Assembly: GCF_910585425.1 (NCBI RefSeq)
Contig: NZ_CAJUCP010000082.1
Span: 1 to 22,077, forward strand
Source of the DNA: an uncultured Acetatifactor sp.
Lineage (GTDB): Bacteria; Bacillota; Clostridia; Lachnospirales; Lachnospiraceae
DNA length: 22,077 bases
Direction: 5' to 3'
The notes under the pieces were generated by a model, which was given only the letters and a program-made list of their open reading frames with translations, was not told the origin of the DNA and ran no database searches. Positions 7,174 to 15,575 of the stretch are shown here, one piece after another. Both the position numbers and the translations under genes were made by a program. Every line of letters begins with the position of its first letter. The stretch's first letter is position 1.

Positions 7174-7211
7174 ATTAGTTGCCAGGACTGGCAACTAATT
7201 TGACGTATTGA
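7162..7211. promoter_or_regulatory. Perfect 24-bp inverted repeat, candidate operator
   Basis: Left arm 7162-7185 and right arm 7188-7211 are exact reverse complements of 24 bp around a GA centre (7186-7187). The outer part of each arm reads CAATACGTCAAATT and its complement; the inner part reads AGTTGCCAG. No T run follows on either strand, so termination is unlikely. The element sits between divergent promoters and covers -35 bases of both, so a dimeric repressor or activator, most simply the adjacent HTH/TPR regulator, could control both directions. Confidence 0.75.
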
Positions 7212-7236
7212 TGTTTAGTGGAAACGATAATATACT
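7208..7236 (+). promoter_or_regulatory. Predicted promoter of the small ORF and ABC transporter operon
   Basis: TTGATG (7208-7213), 17-bp spacer, TATACT (7231-7236, 5/6). The first four bases of the -35 are the last four of the palindrome's right arm. The transcript would have a leader of about 170 nt before the small ORF and about 370 nt before the first ABC gene. Confidence 0.5.
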
Positions 7237-7415
7237 GAAATAAACAAAAATATGTCGCTATCTCATCTGCTATTTAATGCCAGATGTTTAAGTTTGTGTT
7301 TCTTGTGGGTAAGTGAAAAATCAATTCAGAGTTTGTTATTTATAAATTACTTTTGAAATTAAATAAATATGATGAATGCATCCAACTATTGAGAAATAGA
7401 TATACAGTCAGTTAA
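7237..7415. other. AT-rich leader without a supported gene
   Basis: Very AT-rich DNA between the rightward promoter and the small ORF. An ATG at 7253 opens a 34-codon frame with a hydrophobic product (MSLSHLLFNARCLSLCFLW...), but no Shine-Dalgarno precedes it, so I do not call it. No terminator or known riboswitch was recognised. Confidence 0.3.
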
Positions 7416-7613
7416 TTGGATTGGAATGTAAGAAAATCGGTATTTTTGACAAATTTGAAGAAAAAATTATATAGTAGTTTATATGACGCAGATTTTGAGT
7501 TGTCAGGAGAAAGGATAGGGAATCAATGTAATTCTTGTAAGATAAAGGACTGTAAAAAGGGACAAATAGAAAAAATAATAAACAATATAAATTTAATAAG
7601 GAGTGAGGATTGA
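7416..7613 (+). CDS. Small Cys-containing protein or gene remnant
   Basis: 65 codons from a TTG at 7416 to a TGA at 7611-7613. The codon pattern is purine-first and AT-rich, which looks like real coding. The start is poorly defined: no ribosome binding site is seen, and an in-frame stop lies directly before the TTG. The C-terminal half holds a cysteine motif, CNSCKIKDCKKG (C-x2-C-x4-C). Such a spacing recalls the last cysteines of SPASM-type radical SAM maturases, so the ORF might be the tail of a lost maturase. It might equally be a small peptide substrate for the exporters that follow. Its stop overlaps the start region of the first ABC gene, so the genes are coupled. I do not recognise a family. 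Confidence 0.4.
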   Translation: MDWNVRKSVFLTNLKKKLYSSLYDADFELSGERIGNQCNSCKIKDCKKGQIEKIINNINLIRSED

Positions 7614-7615
7614 CA

Positions 7616-9250
7616 ATGAATGCCGAATCAAAAAACATACTGAGAAAATCCGCAGGCAGCCTGCTTACGGCGGGGCTTGCCGTCTGTCTGGGTTCGGGCC
7701 TGGGCATCGTTTATCTGGAGTGCATAAGGCTTTTGGCGGACAGCGTCTTAACAAAAAACGCGGGCAGGATATGGGCCATATTTGCGGTGTTTGCAGGCAG
7801 CCTGCTGATATCAGCGGCGCTGGTCTGCGTTCAGAACGGCAAGGCTCTGACAATCAGGCAGAGGCTGATAGAATCACTGGAGCAGAAAGCCATAGACATC
7901 TGGCTGGCCTCAAATTATAGAGACAATGAAAATACCGAAAAAATGCTGCCCATTCTTCGAAATGATATTTTTACATATGCGGAACAGCTTTCAGGATTCC
8001 TGCTAAAAATAATGGGAACTGCCGTCTCCGTCATTTTGACAAGTATCTATGTCGCCATGATTGCGCCATGGCTTCTGGCTTTGACCCTTTTCCTATCCCT
8101 GGCGGCCATTTCAATCAGCGCCTGCAGGGGAAGGAAGCTGCCGGAGCAGAATGAAAAGCTTTATTTCCATATGGGCGCAATCTACAATCACAATGCGGAG
8201 CTGGTGCGGAACCGTGAAGCCGCCTATGTCCTCAACGGTGAAAGGGTCATCCGGCCCTATCAGAAAGAGATTGCCGACTATAAAATCGACCAGGCAAAGA
8301 TTCTGGGCACGATGACGATGCAGAGGATTTTAGGTTCTGCAAACACGATCTTGAATACCTGTGCCATACTGATTATCGGGGGCTATGGGGTTTCCAGGGG
8401 CACCATTGAGATCAGCGGCCTGATTGTGCTTTTGGCGGCTGTGGGATCCTTGACCAATACCCTATATCAGATTCCCGGCTGCATTTCGGCTTATCAGCAG
8501 CTTAAGGGGATGGACAGCAGGATTGGCGCTTTGCTGACCCCTCAGGCCACGGCTCCAAGCGGATTTGAAGATATAGACAGGATTACTTCCATTTCGGCAC
8601 AGAACCTGAGCTTTGCCTATGAGGACGGAAGCGGGGCATTCCATGGAAATCTCTTTGAAGACCTGAATATAAGCTTGAAATCAGGGGAATGCCTGATTTT
8701 AAAGGGAGCGTCAGGCTGTGGCAAATCCACTCTGCTGAAAATTTTCGCATATCTTTTAAAAGGCTACCGAGGAGATGTTATCTGCGGCGGTAAAAATCTG
8801 AAACATTTGAAGGAAAACGCCTTTTGGGACAGGATTTTATATTTAAGTCAGGAGCCCCAGCTTATCTCAGGCACAATCAAAGAAAATATCACTATGTTCA
8901 AAGAGGCGGATGAAAGCAGGCTCAGTCATGCATTGGAGCGGGCAGGATTAATAGACCGTGTTCCCAAATTCCAGAGGGGCGTGGACACTCCTGTTTCCAT
9001 GCTGAATCTGTCCTCCGGAGAGCAGCAGAGAATCTGCCTTGCCAGGGCCTTTTACGGGGATTATGATGTGATTGTTTCCGATGAAAGCTTCTCCGCGGTA
9101 GACCCTGACTCGCGCAGGGAGATATTCGGAAAGCTCCTCGCGCAGCTCAAAGAAAAGTCTCAGATGCTGATTATGTCCTCGCACACGGATTTTGATTATG
9201 ATTCCAAAGATTCTGTAAAAATTTTCGATATGGGAGGAAAAAAGGAATGA
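7616..9250 (+). CDS. ABC transporter half (TMD-NBD), probable peptide exporter subunit
   Basis: About 544 aa from ATG 7616 (TTG 7610 is an alternative with better spacing to AAGGAG). The N-terminal half has about six membrane segments (near residues 15-40, 48-70, 128-150, 153-172, 243-262, 268-290). The C-terminal half is an ABC ATPase with Walker A GASGCGKST near 366, Q-loop YLSQEP, signature LSSGEQQR near 467, Walker B VIVSDES and the H-loop SSH. This is the exporter fold of peptide and lipid efflux pumps. There is no N-terminal C39 peptidase. It overlaps the next ABC gene by 4 bp (ATGA), so the two likely form a heterodimer. Position behind a palindrome-controlled promoter suggests export of a peptide or self-protection; the substrate is unknown. 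Confidence 0.85.
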   Translation: MNAESKNILRKSAGSLLTAGLAVCLGSGLGIVYLECIRLLADSVLTKNAGRIWAIFAVFAGSLLISAALVCVQNGKALTIRQRLIESLEQKAIDIWLASNYRDNENTEKMLPILRNDIFTYAEQLSGFLLKIMGTAVSVILTSIYVAMIAPWLLALTLFLSLAAISISACRGRKLPEQNEKLYFHMGAIYNHNAELVRNREAAYVLNGERVIRPYQKEIADYKIDQAKILGTMTMQRILGSANTILNTCAILIIGGYGVSRGTIEISGLIVLLAAVGSLTNTLYQIPGCISAYQQLKGMDSRIGALLTPQATAPSGFEDIDRITSISAQNLSFAYEDGSGAFHGNLFEDLNISLKSGECLILKGASGCGKSTLLKIFAYLLKGYRGDVICGGKNLKHLKENAFWDRILYLSQEPQLISGTIKENITMFKEADESRLSHALERAGLIDRVPKFQRGVDTPVSMLNLSSGEQQRICLARAFYGDYDVIVSDESFSAVDPDSRREIFGKLLAQLKEKSQMLIMSSHTDFDYDSKDSVKIFDMGGKKE

Positions 9251-10833
9251 AAATGCTGGACAGGCTGAAATCCACAGCCATCATACTGAAAAACCATAAG
9301 CTGAAATTTGCCGCTCTGCTGATGGCATTTTCTTTCATATCCTTTGCGCTGCCGTTGGCCGCGCCCTTTATGATACAGTCTATCATGGGAAAAATAGAAA
9401 ATGGCATGAGCGTAACGCCATTGATGATATTTCTATTGACCATGGCGTCCTTATTCCTTCTCATGTTGGATTACATGATAAATGTATATGGAAATGTCAT
9501 GTGCGCAAACCTTATTTACAGGGGCTCGGCGGAGCTGTATAAGGATTTGTTTGCCCTGCCCTACGGGGAGAGGGAAGCAAAATACAAGGAGGAAGACCTG
9601 CTCCAGAATATTACCGCGTTTACCGATTCCGCCCTCTCACTGTGGGTCATGATTATCAGATTCGGAATCAGCGTGGTGGTAATCGGTGTGCTGTTGATGC
9701 TGTCGGTGAATGTGCATTATACGGTTTCGTTTTTTATCCTGGCTCACATAGGCGTCACGATTCTTGCGGGCAAAAAAATCAACGGCATATCCGAAACATA
9801 TGCGTCCCGGCTCCAGGGCCTTGAAGCGGAAAAAAATAAAAATATCGAAGAGCTTATGTATAAAGCGGATTTTATCAATATGAACAGTCTGCAAAGCGTC
9901 CTGAAAAACCGTTTCGACCAGACCAGAAGGGATATTTTCCGCGTTCAGGCCCAGCAGCTAAACAAGGATAATCTTTATCGTTCTCTGCATAGTGTAATCA
10001 GCGAGCTGGTAAGCGGATTCATTTATCCTGTTTTAGGATGCCTGCCCGGCAGCGTGGAGATATCAGGCGGAAAGCTGGCCTCCGTTAAGAGCATTATTGC
10101 GGAGTCGGGAAGCCAGACCCAGAGCATGCAGCAGATGGCGGCATATATCCCATATAATACCGTTCCAATCGACAATGGAAAGGCGCTTTTCGGTCTGAAA
10201 AGACAAAAGAAATCTCAAAATCATCAAAATGGCTGCGCTCTGGCGATTGACGGGCTATGCTTTGAAGCGGAGGGCAGAAAAATCCTGCGGGATATCAATT
10301 TAAGCATAGAAGAAGGGGAGCATATAGCGATAATGGGGGAAAACGGCAGCGGAAAATCTACATTGCTCCGCTGCATAATGGGAATGTACGCGCCCACATC
10401 CGGCAGCGTAACGGTGTTTGGCAGATCCCCGGCAAATGATCCGGAATATTTCAGGGAAAACCATGTTTTTGCATATATGCCCGCCGCCGCCCGGCTTTAC
10501 GAAACTGCCATTGACGACAATATTTCAATGGGCAGTTTCAGTGAGATAAGCCTGGAGAAAATCAAGGACGCCACAGGGGTCTCTGATTTTTCGAATCGTG
10601 GGATTTCTTCCATAACTGAGCTTTCAGGAGGAGAGCAGCAGAGAGTGAATGCCGCCAGGGCCTTTTCCAACAGCGATGCGAAAATCATCCTTCTTGACGA
10701 GCCTACAGCGGCCCTGGACGGGGAACACGCCGGGAAGCTGATGGATTATATAAGGAGTAGCAGGGCTACGGTTGTTTACACCACCCACCGTGAGGAAGAG
10801 GCGGCATTTGCCGACAGGGTCATTCGGTTGTGA
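9247..10833 (+). CDS. ABC transporter half (TMD-NBD), partner subunit
   Basis: 528 aa. Membrane segments are visible at about 19-45, 57-82, 131-155 and 157-175. The region where helices five and six should be (about 250-300) is only weakly hydrophobic: one short stretch ending GFIYPVLGCL, then a polar segment (GSQTQSMQQM). The ATPase domain is complete: Walker A GENGSGKSTLL near 364, signature LSGGEQQR near 459, Walker B IILLDEPTAALD and H-loop YTTH. Start ATG 9247 overlaps the stop of the preceding gene. It is the likely dimer partner of that protein. The gene ends 48 bp from the convergent kinase gene, and no clear terminator was found between them. Confidence 0.83.
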   Translation: MKMLDRLKSTAIILKNHKLKFAALLMAFSFISFALPLAAPFMIQSIMGKIENGMSVTPLMIFLLTMASLFLLMLDYMINVYGNVMCANLIYRGSAELYKDLFALPYGEREAKYKEEDLLQNITAFTDSALSLWVMIIRFGISVVVIGVLLMLSVNVHYTVSFFILAHIGVTILAGKKINGISETYASRLQGLEAEKNKNIEELMYKADFINMNSLQSVLKNRFDQTRRDIFRVQAQQLNKDNLYRSLHSVISELVSGFIYPVLGCLPGSVEISGGKLASVKSIIAESGSQTQSMQQMAAYIPYNTVPIDNGKALFGLKRQKKSQNHQNGCALAIDGLCFEAEGRKILRDINLSIEEGEHIAIMGENGSGKSTLLRCIMGMYAPTSGSVTVFGRSPANDPEYFRENHVFAYMPAAARLYETAIDDNISMGSFSEISLEKIKDATGVSDFSNRGISSITELSGGEQQRVNAARAFSNSDAKIILLDEPTAALDGEHAGKLMDYIRSSRATVVYTTHREEEAAFADRVIRL

Positions 10834-10881
10834 GGCAGGCCGATTTCCCAGGGGAGGAGGATTCGCTTCTGACAGGGAGGC

Positions 10882-12309
10882 TCAGTCCTCATCGTCGTTG
10901 CTGTCAGCCAGAAGCAATGAGAAGATGAACTCGCTTCCCGCCCCCTCCGTGCTGATCACGTTGATGTGCTCCCCGTGGCAGTTTATGATCTCCTTCACGA
11001 TGGACAGGCCCAGCCCGGTGCCCTTCTTGTCCTTGCCCCGGGAGTAGTCCGATTTGTAGAATCTGTCCCAGATCAGCTTCAGATCCTCCTTGGGGATGCC
11101 GATGCCGGTGTCCTTGACGGAGACGAACAGTTTATTCTTTTTCACGGAAGTCTCCACCTTGATGACGGAGTCGTGGTGGCTGAACTTGATCGCATTGTCC
11201 AGCAGGTTGTAGAGCACCTGCTGGATTTTTTCCATATCCGCGTTCACGTACATCTCGTCCCCGGTGAGAATCATCTCGATGGCGATGGTCTTCTTCCGGC
11301 AGGTCCCCTCAAAGGACGCGGCGGTGCTGCGGATGATGCCGTTGATGTCGAAATCCGCCCGCTTCAAGAGCATCCCCTTGGTGTTCAGGTTGTTCAGGGA
11401 CAGCAGGCTGTTGGTGAGCTTGGTGAGCCGCTCCGTCTCGTTGAGCACGATGCCCAGATATTTGTCATGCATCTCCGGAGGGATGGTGCCGTCGATCATG
11501 GCCTCCAGGTAGCCTCGGATGGAGGTCAGGGGGGAGCGGAAGTCGTGGGACACATTGGCCACGAATTTCTTCTGGTCGTCCTCCGCGCTGGCAATCTGGC
11601 TGGCCATGTAGTTCAGGCACACCGCCAGGTAGCCGATTTCATCGTCGCTCTCCACCTGGAACTCATAGTGCATGTTCCCGGCGGCGTACTGCTCCGTGGC
11701 GTAGGTGATTTTCCGCAGGGGAATGTACACCATCTCCGTGAAGAAGATCAGGATGATCAGGGACAGGAGCAGCAGGATGACCAAAGTGATGTAGGAGATG
11801 TTCAGCATCCGGTTGCAGGAATCCTCGATCCGCAGCATGTCGCAGTGGATGACCACATAGCCCTTCACCATGTACTGGAAGGTGATGGGGGAGAAGACGC
11901 TGAGCATCTTCGAGTCGAAGTTGCCGAAGAAATCGTTCACCATGTAGTAGGAGCCGCCGGTGGCCGTAGGGTCGAAGTTTTCGATTACAATTTCGTCTTC
12001 TACATTCAGGGAGGCGTCCGTGTCCAGCACCAGGCGGCCCGAGGGATTGATGATGCGGATGGTGGAGTCCAGATAGAGGGCCAGGGAGTCCAGCTGGTCC
12101 TTCACCGTCTCCAGGTCCGTCTCGCTGGCGTAGAGCCCTGTGGCGTAGGTGTCGGAGATGCGGGTGGCCTCCAGGTAGAGGTCCTCCGCCTTCTCCCGGA
12201 TCAGGTGGTCCCTGGTCATACTGGGCACAAAGGTGGTGACGATGATGAAGCTGAACACGCCGAAGATGAAATAGGCCAGTATGAACTTCAGGTAGAGGGT
12301 CTTCTTCAT
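10882..12309 (-). CDS. Membrane histidine kinase, HAMP/HisKA type
   Basis: 475-aa sensor kinase with membrane segments at about 8-28 and 171-191 and an extracytoplasmic sensor domain of about 140 residues between them. A HAMP linker follows (about 192-245), then HisKA with FVANVSHDFRSPLTS, phospho-acceptor His255. The ATP-binding domain shows the N box (YNLLDNAIKFS, Asn372), G1 (VKDTGIGI, 398-405), F-box region (WDRFYKSD) and G2 (GTGLGLSIV, 430-438). It ends with an acidic tail. The start overlaps the stop of the response regulator by 4 bp, so the pair is translated together. Signal and target genes are not evident. The convergent ABC pair need not be its target. Confidence 0.95.
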   Translation of the reverse strand: MKKTLYLKFILAYFIFGVFSFIIVTTFVPSMTRDHLIREKAEDLYLEATRISDTYATGLYASETDLETVKDQLDSLALYLDSTIRIINPSGRLVLDTDASLNVEDEIVIENFDPTATGGSYYMVNDFFGNFDSKMLSVFSPITFQYMVKGYVVIHCDMLRIEDSCNRMLNISYITLVILLLLSLIILIFFTEMVYIPLRKITYATEQYAAGNMHYEFQVESDDEIGYLAVCLNYMASQIASAEDDQKKFVANVSHDFRSPLTSIRGYLEAMIDGTIPPEMHDKYLGIVLNETERLTKLTNSLLSLNNLNTKGMLLKRADFDINGIIRSTAASFEGTCRKKTIAIEMILTGDEMYVNADMEKIQQVLYNLLDNAIKFSHHDSVIKVETSVKKNKLFVSVKDTGIGIPKEDLKLIWDRFYKSDYSRGKDKKGTGLGLSIVKEIINCHGEHINVISTEGAGSEFIFSLLLADSNDDED

Positions 12310-13016
12310 GTATTGCGCACCTCGAATTTATAGCCCACGCCCCAGATGGTGGTTATCTTCCAGTTTGCGTGGTCCTTGATCTTCTCCCGGAGGCGCTTGA
12401 TGTGCACGTCCACGGTGCGGGTGTCCCCCACGTACTCGTATCCCCAGATTTGGTCCAGGAGCTGCTCCCTGGTGAAGACATGATTGGGGGAGGAGGCCAG
12501 GAAATACAAAAGCTCCAGCTCCTTGGGCGGCATGTCCACGGTGCGCCCCATGTAGAGCACGGAATAGTTGGTCAGGTTCACGGACAGGTCCGCGTACTGC
12601 ACGCATTTGTCGGCGCTGGCAGCGGGGGAGGGCGCGGGGGCGGCGGGCTTGTAGCGGCGCAGCACGGCCTTGGCCCTGGCCACCAGCTCCTTGGTGTCGA
12701 AGGGCTTTTCGATATAATCGTCCGCGCCCAGCTCCAGCCCCAGGACCTTGTCGAAGATCTCGCCCTTGGCGGAGAGCATTATGATGGGCACGGTGTACTT
12801 GTTCCGCACTTCCCGGCAGACTTGGTAGCCGTCCATGCCGGGGAGCATGATGTCCAGCAGGATCAGATTGGGGGAAAAGCTCTCCATGGCGGGCATCACG
12901 GATTCCCCGTCATTGACAATCAGGGTCTCGTAGCATTCCTTGGTGAGGTAGAGGGCTATCAGTTCGGCGATGTTGTTGTCGTCGTCTACTATCAGGATTT
13001 TCTGTTTATTTACCAT
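12306..13016 (-). CDS. OmpR/PhoB-family response regulator
   Basis: 236 aa. The receiver domain (4-118) has the acidic pair Asp11/Asp12, phospho-acceptor Asp55 in LILLDIMLPG, Ser82 and Lys104. A Pro/Ala-rich linker (about 123-136) leads to a winged-helix DNA-binding domain with FTREQLLDQIWGYEYVGDTR followed by TVDVHIKRLREKI and the C-terminal GVGYKFE hairpin. Start ATG (13016-13014) follows AGGAGCAGG. It is encoded first, with its kinase overlapping downstream. The gap to mutS2 upstream is only 81 bp without an obvious terminator, so transcription may also come from mutS2. Confidence 0.95.
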   Translation of the reverse strand: MVNKQKILIVDDDNNIAELIALYLTKECYETLIVNDGESVMPAMESFSPNLILLDIMLPGMDGYQVCREVRNKYTVPIIMLSAKGEIFDKVLGLELGADDYIEKPFDTKELVARAKAVLRRYKPAAPAPSPAASADKCVQYADLSVNLTNYSVLYMGRTVDMPPKELELLYFLASSPNHVFTREQLLDQIWGYEYVGDTRTVDVHIKRLREKIKDHANWKITTIWGVGYKFEVRNT

Positions 13017-13097
13017 GTTTCCTGCTCCTAATTTTTTATTACTGGTTCCGGATTTATTCTGTAGGCGGGCTGACGCACCCGGGGGTATCTGCGGGGC

Positions 13098-15575
13098 TTA
13101 CTTGAAGGTGACGATGGTGACGCCGGAGTCCCCCTCGCCGTACTCGCCCAGCCGGTATTCCTTCACGTATTTCAGGCGCTTGAGATGCCCGTGTACGGCA
13201 TTGCGCAGGGCACCTGTCCCTTTTCCGTGCACCACCCGGACGCTTGGCAGATGGGCCAGGTAGGCGTCGTCCAGGTATTTGTCCAGAAGCGCCAGGGCCT
13301 CGTCCACGGTCTTGCCCAGGAGGTTGATCTCCGTGGAGATGGACATGGTCTTGGACATCTTCATCTTGCCGGAACCGGAACCGCCGCCGCTGCGCTGGAG
13401 CTTGGGGGTGGTGACGGTCTCCTCCTGGACGTAGATCAGGTCTTTTACATTGGTGTGGGTGCGGATGATGCCGCACTGGACGAACAGCGCCCCCTTGGCG
13501 TCCGGCAGGGTGCTGACAGTGCCCGTCAGGCCCATGGAGACTATCTTCACGGCGTCTCCTTTTTTCAGCTTCTTCGGGTCGATGGCCTTCTTGTCCGGGG
13601 CTTTCAGGCCGCCGTTCAATGAGAGGCTGCCGCCGACGGAGAGATGGTCGTTCTTCTCGCTTATCTTGTCCCGCACCTTCTGGCGCTTCTTCTCCAGCTC
13701 CCGGATGTCCGCGCCGGCGCCTGCCTTGTGGAAGTCCCGTATGGTCTCGTCGGCCACCTCCTTGGCCTCCTGGAGGATCTCCCTGGCCTTCTCGTTGGCC
13801 TCCCGGAGGATCCGGTCCTTGGCCTGGTCGATCTTGTCGTTCTTCTGCTGGAGCTGCTCCTGGAGGATGCGGATGCTCTCCTTATGCCGGGCGATTTCCA
13901 GCTGCTCCTTCTCGATGGTGATCCGGCTCTGCTCCAGGTCGGCGATTACGTCCTCGAAGGTCTTGTCCTCCTTGCCGATCTGTTCCCTGGCGGCGTCTAT
14001 GATCTCCTCCGACAGCCCCAGCTTGGCGGAGATGGCGAAGGCGTTGCTCTTCCCGGGGATGCCGATCAGCAGCCTGTAGGTGGGCTGCAGGGTCTCCACG
14101 TTGAACTCGCAGCAGGCATTCTCCACAAAGGAGGTGGAGAGGGCGTAGATCTTCAGCTCGCTGTAGTGGGTGGTGGCCATGGTGCGGATGCCCCTGTCGT
14201 GGAGGTAGTTCAGCACCGCGATGGCCAGGGCCGCGCCCTCGGTGGGGTCTGTCCCCGCCCCCAGCTCATCGAAGAGGCAGAGGGAATCCGCGTCCGCATG
14301 GTTCAGGATGTGGACGATGCTCTTCATATGGGAGGAGAAGGTGGACAGGCTCTGCTCGATGCTCTGTTCGTCCCCGATGTCCGCATAGACTTCCGTAAAA
14401 ATGGACAGTTCCGAACGGTCTAACGCAGGGATGTGGAGCCCTGCCTGGCCCATGAGGGTGAAGAGGCCCACGGTCTTTAAGGAGACGGTCTTGCCGCCGG
14501 TGTTGGGGCCTGTGATGACCAGCAGGTCGAAATCTCTGCCTAAATGGATGTCGATGGGCACCACTTTCTTCTTGTCCAGCAGGGGATGGCGGCCCTTGCG
14601 GATATTGATGGAACGGTCGTCGTTGAAGACAGGCTCCGTGGCGTTCATCTCCATGGCCAGCTCCGCCTTGGCGAAGATGAAGTCCAGCAGGGTCATGATC
14701 TTCAGGTCGTCCGCCAGCTCCTCGGTGTGGGCCCCGGCCTGGGCGCTCAGATCCGCCAGGATCCGCCCAATCTCCTCCTTTTCCTCCAGCTCCAGCTCCC
14801 TGAGCTTGTTGTTCAGCTCCACCACCGCGGCGGGCTCCACGAAATAGGTGGAGCCTGTGGCGGACTGGTCGTGGACCATGCCGTTCACCTGGCCCTTGTA
14901 CTCCGCCTTGATGGGGATGCAGTAGCGGTTGTTCCGCATGGTAATCACCGCGTCCTGGAGATAGGTGCGGTAGGAGCCGCTGAGCATGGAGGTGAGCTGG
15001 CCGTGTATCTTGTCGCCAGTCTGCAGCATGGAGCGGCGGATGTTCTTCAGCTTCGGGCTGGCGTCGTCCGCAATCTCCTCCTCGGAGAGGATGCAGCGGT
15101 GGATTTCGTTAGCCAGGCCCGTCAGGGGGGTCAGCAGCTCGAAGTATTCGTCCAGGGTGTCCCGGGCCTCGTCCTCCGGTTCCGGGCTGCCGCCGCGCCT
15201 GTCCCTGTCGGAATCTCTGCCGCTGTCCCCGGCCCTGTTGTCATTCCTGTCCTGTCTGCCATAGGCCTTGATGCGGGCCACGTTATCCAGCATGGAGGCG
15301 ATGTTCAGGAGCTCTAAGATGGAAAGGGTGCTGCCCACTTCCAGGGAGCGGATGGAATAGCCCAGATCCTTGTTGTTGCCGAAGGAAGTGCTGCCGAAGC
15401 GGAACAGGCGGCGCAGGGCATCGGCGGTCTGGCGCTGGTTCCTGCGGATCTCGCCCAGGTCCGTGGAGGGCACCAGCTCCCGGCAGAGCTTCTTGCCAGG
15501 GGCAGAGTTGGCCTTGCCTGCCAGCAGTTCGATGATTTTGTTGTATTCTAAGGTTTTCAATACTTTTTCGTTCAT
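13098..15575 (-). CDS. mutS2: MutS2 family ATPase with Smr domain
   Basis: 825 aa from the ATG complementary to 15573-15575, chosen because AAAGGAG lies directly upstream and MNEKVLKTLEYNKIIELL is the usual family start; a longer open frame exists to 15734 but lacks support. Features are the N-terminal lever/clamp region (1-330), Walker A GPNTGGKT (356-363), the MutS-type ATPase, a long charged coiled coil (about 520-650), a KOW-like segment, and a C-terminal Smr nuclease domain with VVHGKGTGALR near 780. In B. subtilis MutS2 splits collided ribosomes; in other species it suppresses recombination. An Arg/Asp-rich insert (about 106-137) makes it longer than the typical 780-790 aa. Confidence 0.95.
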   Translation of the reverse strand: MNEKVLKTLEYNKIIELLAGKANSAPGKKLCRELVPSTDLGEIRRNQRQTADALRRLFRFGSTSFGNNKDLGYSIRSLEVGSTLSILELLNIASMLDNVARIKAYGRQDRNDNRAGDSGRDSDRDRRGGSPEPEDEARDTLDEYFELLTPLTGLANEIHRCILSEEEIADDASPKLKNIRRSMLQTGDKIHGQLTSMLSGSYRTYLQDAVITMRNNRYCIPIKAEYKGQVNGMVHDQSATGSTYFVEPAAVVELNNKLRELELEEKEEIGRILADLSAQAGAHTEELADDLKIMTLLDFIFAKAELAMEMNATEPVFNDDRSINIRKGRHPLLDKKKVVPIDIHLGRDFDLLVITGPNTGGKTVSLKTVGLFTLMGQAGLHIPALDRSELSIFTEVYADIGDEQSIEQSLSTFSSHMKSIVHILNHADADSLCLFDELGAGTDPTEGAALAIAVLNYLHDRGIRTMATTHYSELKIYALSTSFVENACCEFNVETLQPTYRLLIGIPGKSNAFAISAKLGLSEEIIDAAREQIGKEDKTFEDVIADLEQSRITIEKEQLEIARHKESIRILQEQLQQKNDKIDQAKDRILREANEKAREILQEAKEVADETIRDFHKAGAGADIRELEKKRQKVRDKISEKNDHLSVGGSLSLNGGLKAPDKKAIDPKKLKKGDAVKIVSMGLTGTVSTLPDAKGALFVQCGIIRTHTNVKDLIYVQEETVTTPKLQRSGGGSGSGKMKMSKTMSISTEINLLGKTVDEALALLDKYLDDAYLAHLPSVRVVHGKGTGALRNAVHGHLKRLKYVKEYRLGEYGEGDSGVTIVTFK

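Noticed and set aside
7162..7211. The 24-bp inverted repeat as a terminator or as the ends of a small mobile element
   Set aside because: No T run on either side and the arms are separated by only 2 bp, leaving no element between them.
7253..7357. 34-codon hydrophobic plus-strand ORF in the AT-rich leader
   Set aside because: No Shine-Dalgarno sequence and no supporting context; probably chance.
10966..12333. Long plus-strand open frames opposite the kinase, response regulator and mutS2 genes
   Set aside because: Val/His/Gly/Gln-rich mirror frames of GC-rich genes; no family motifs or ribosome binding sites.
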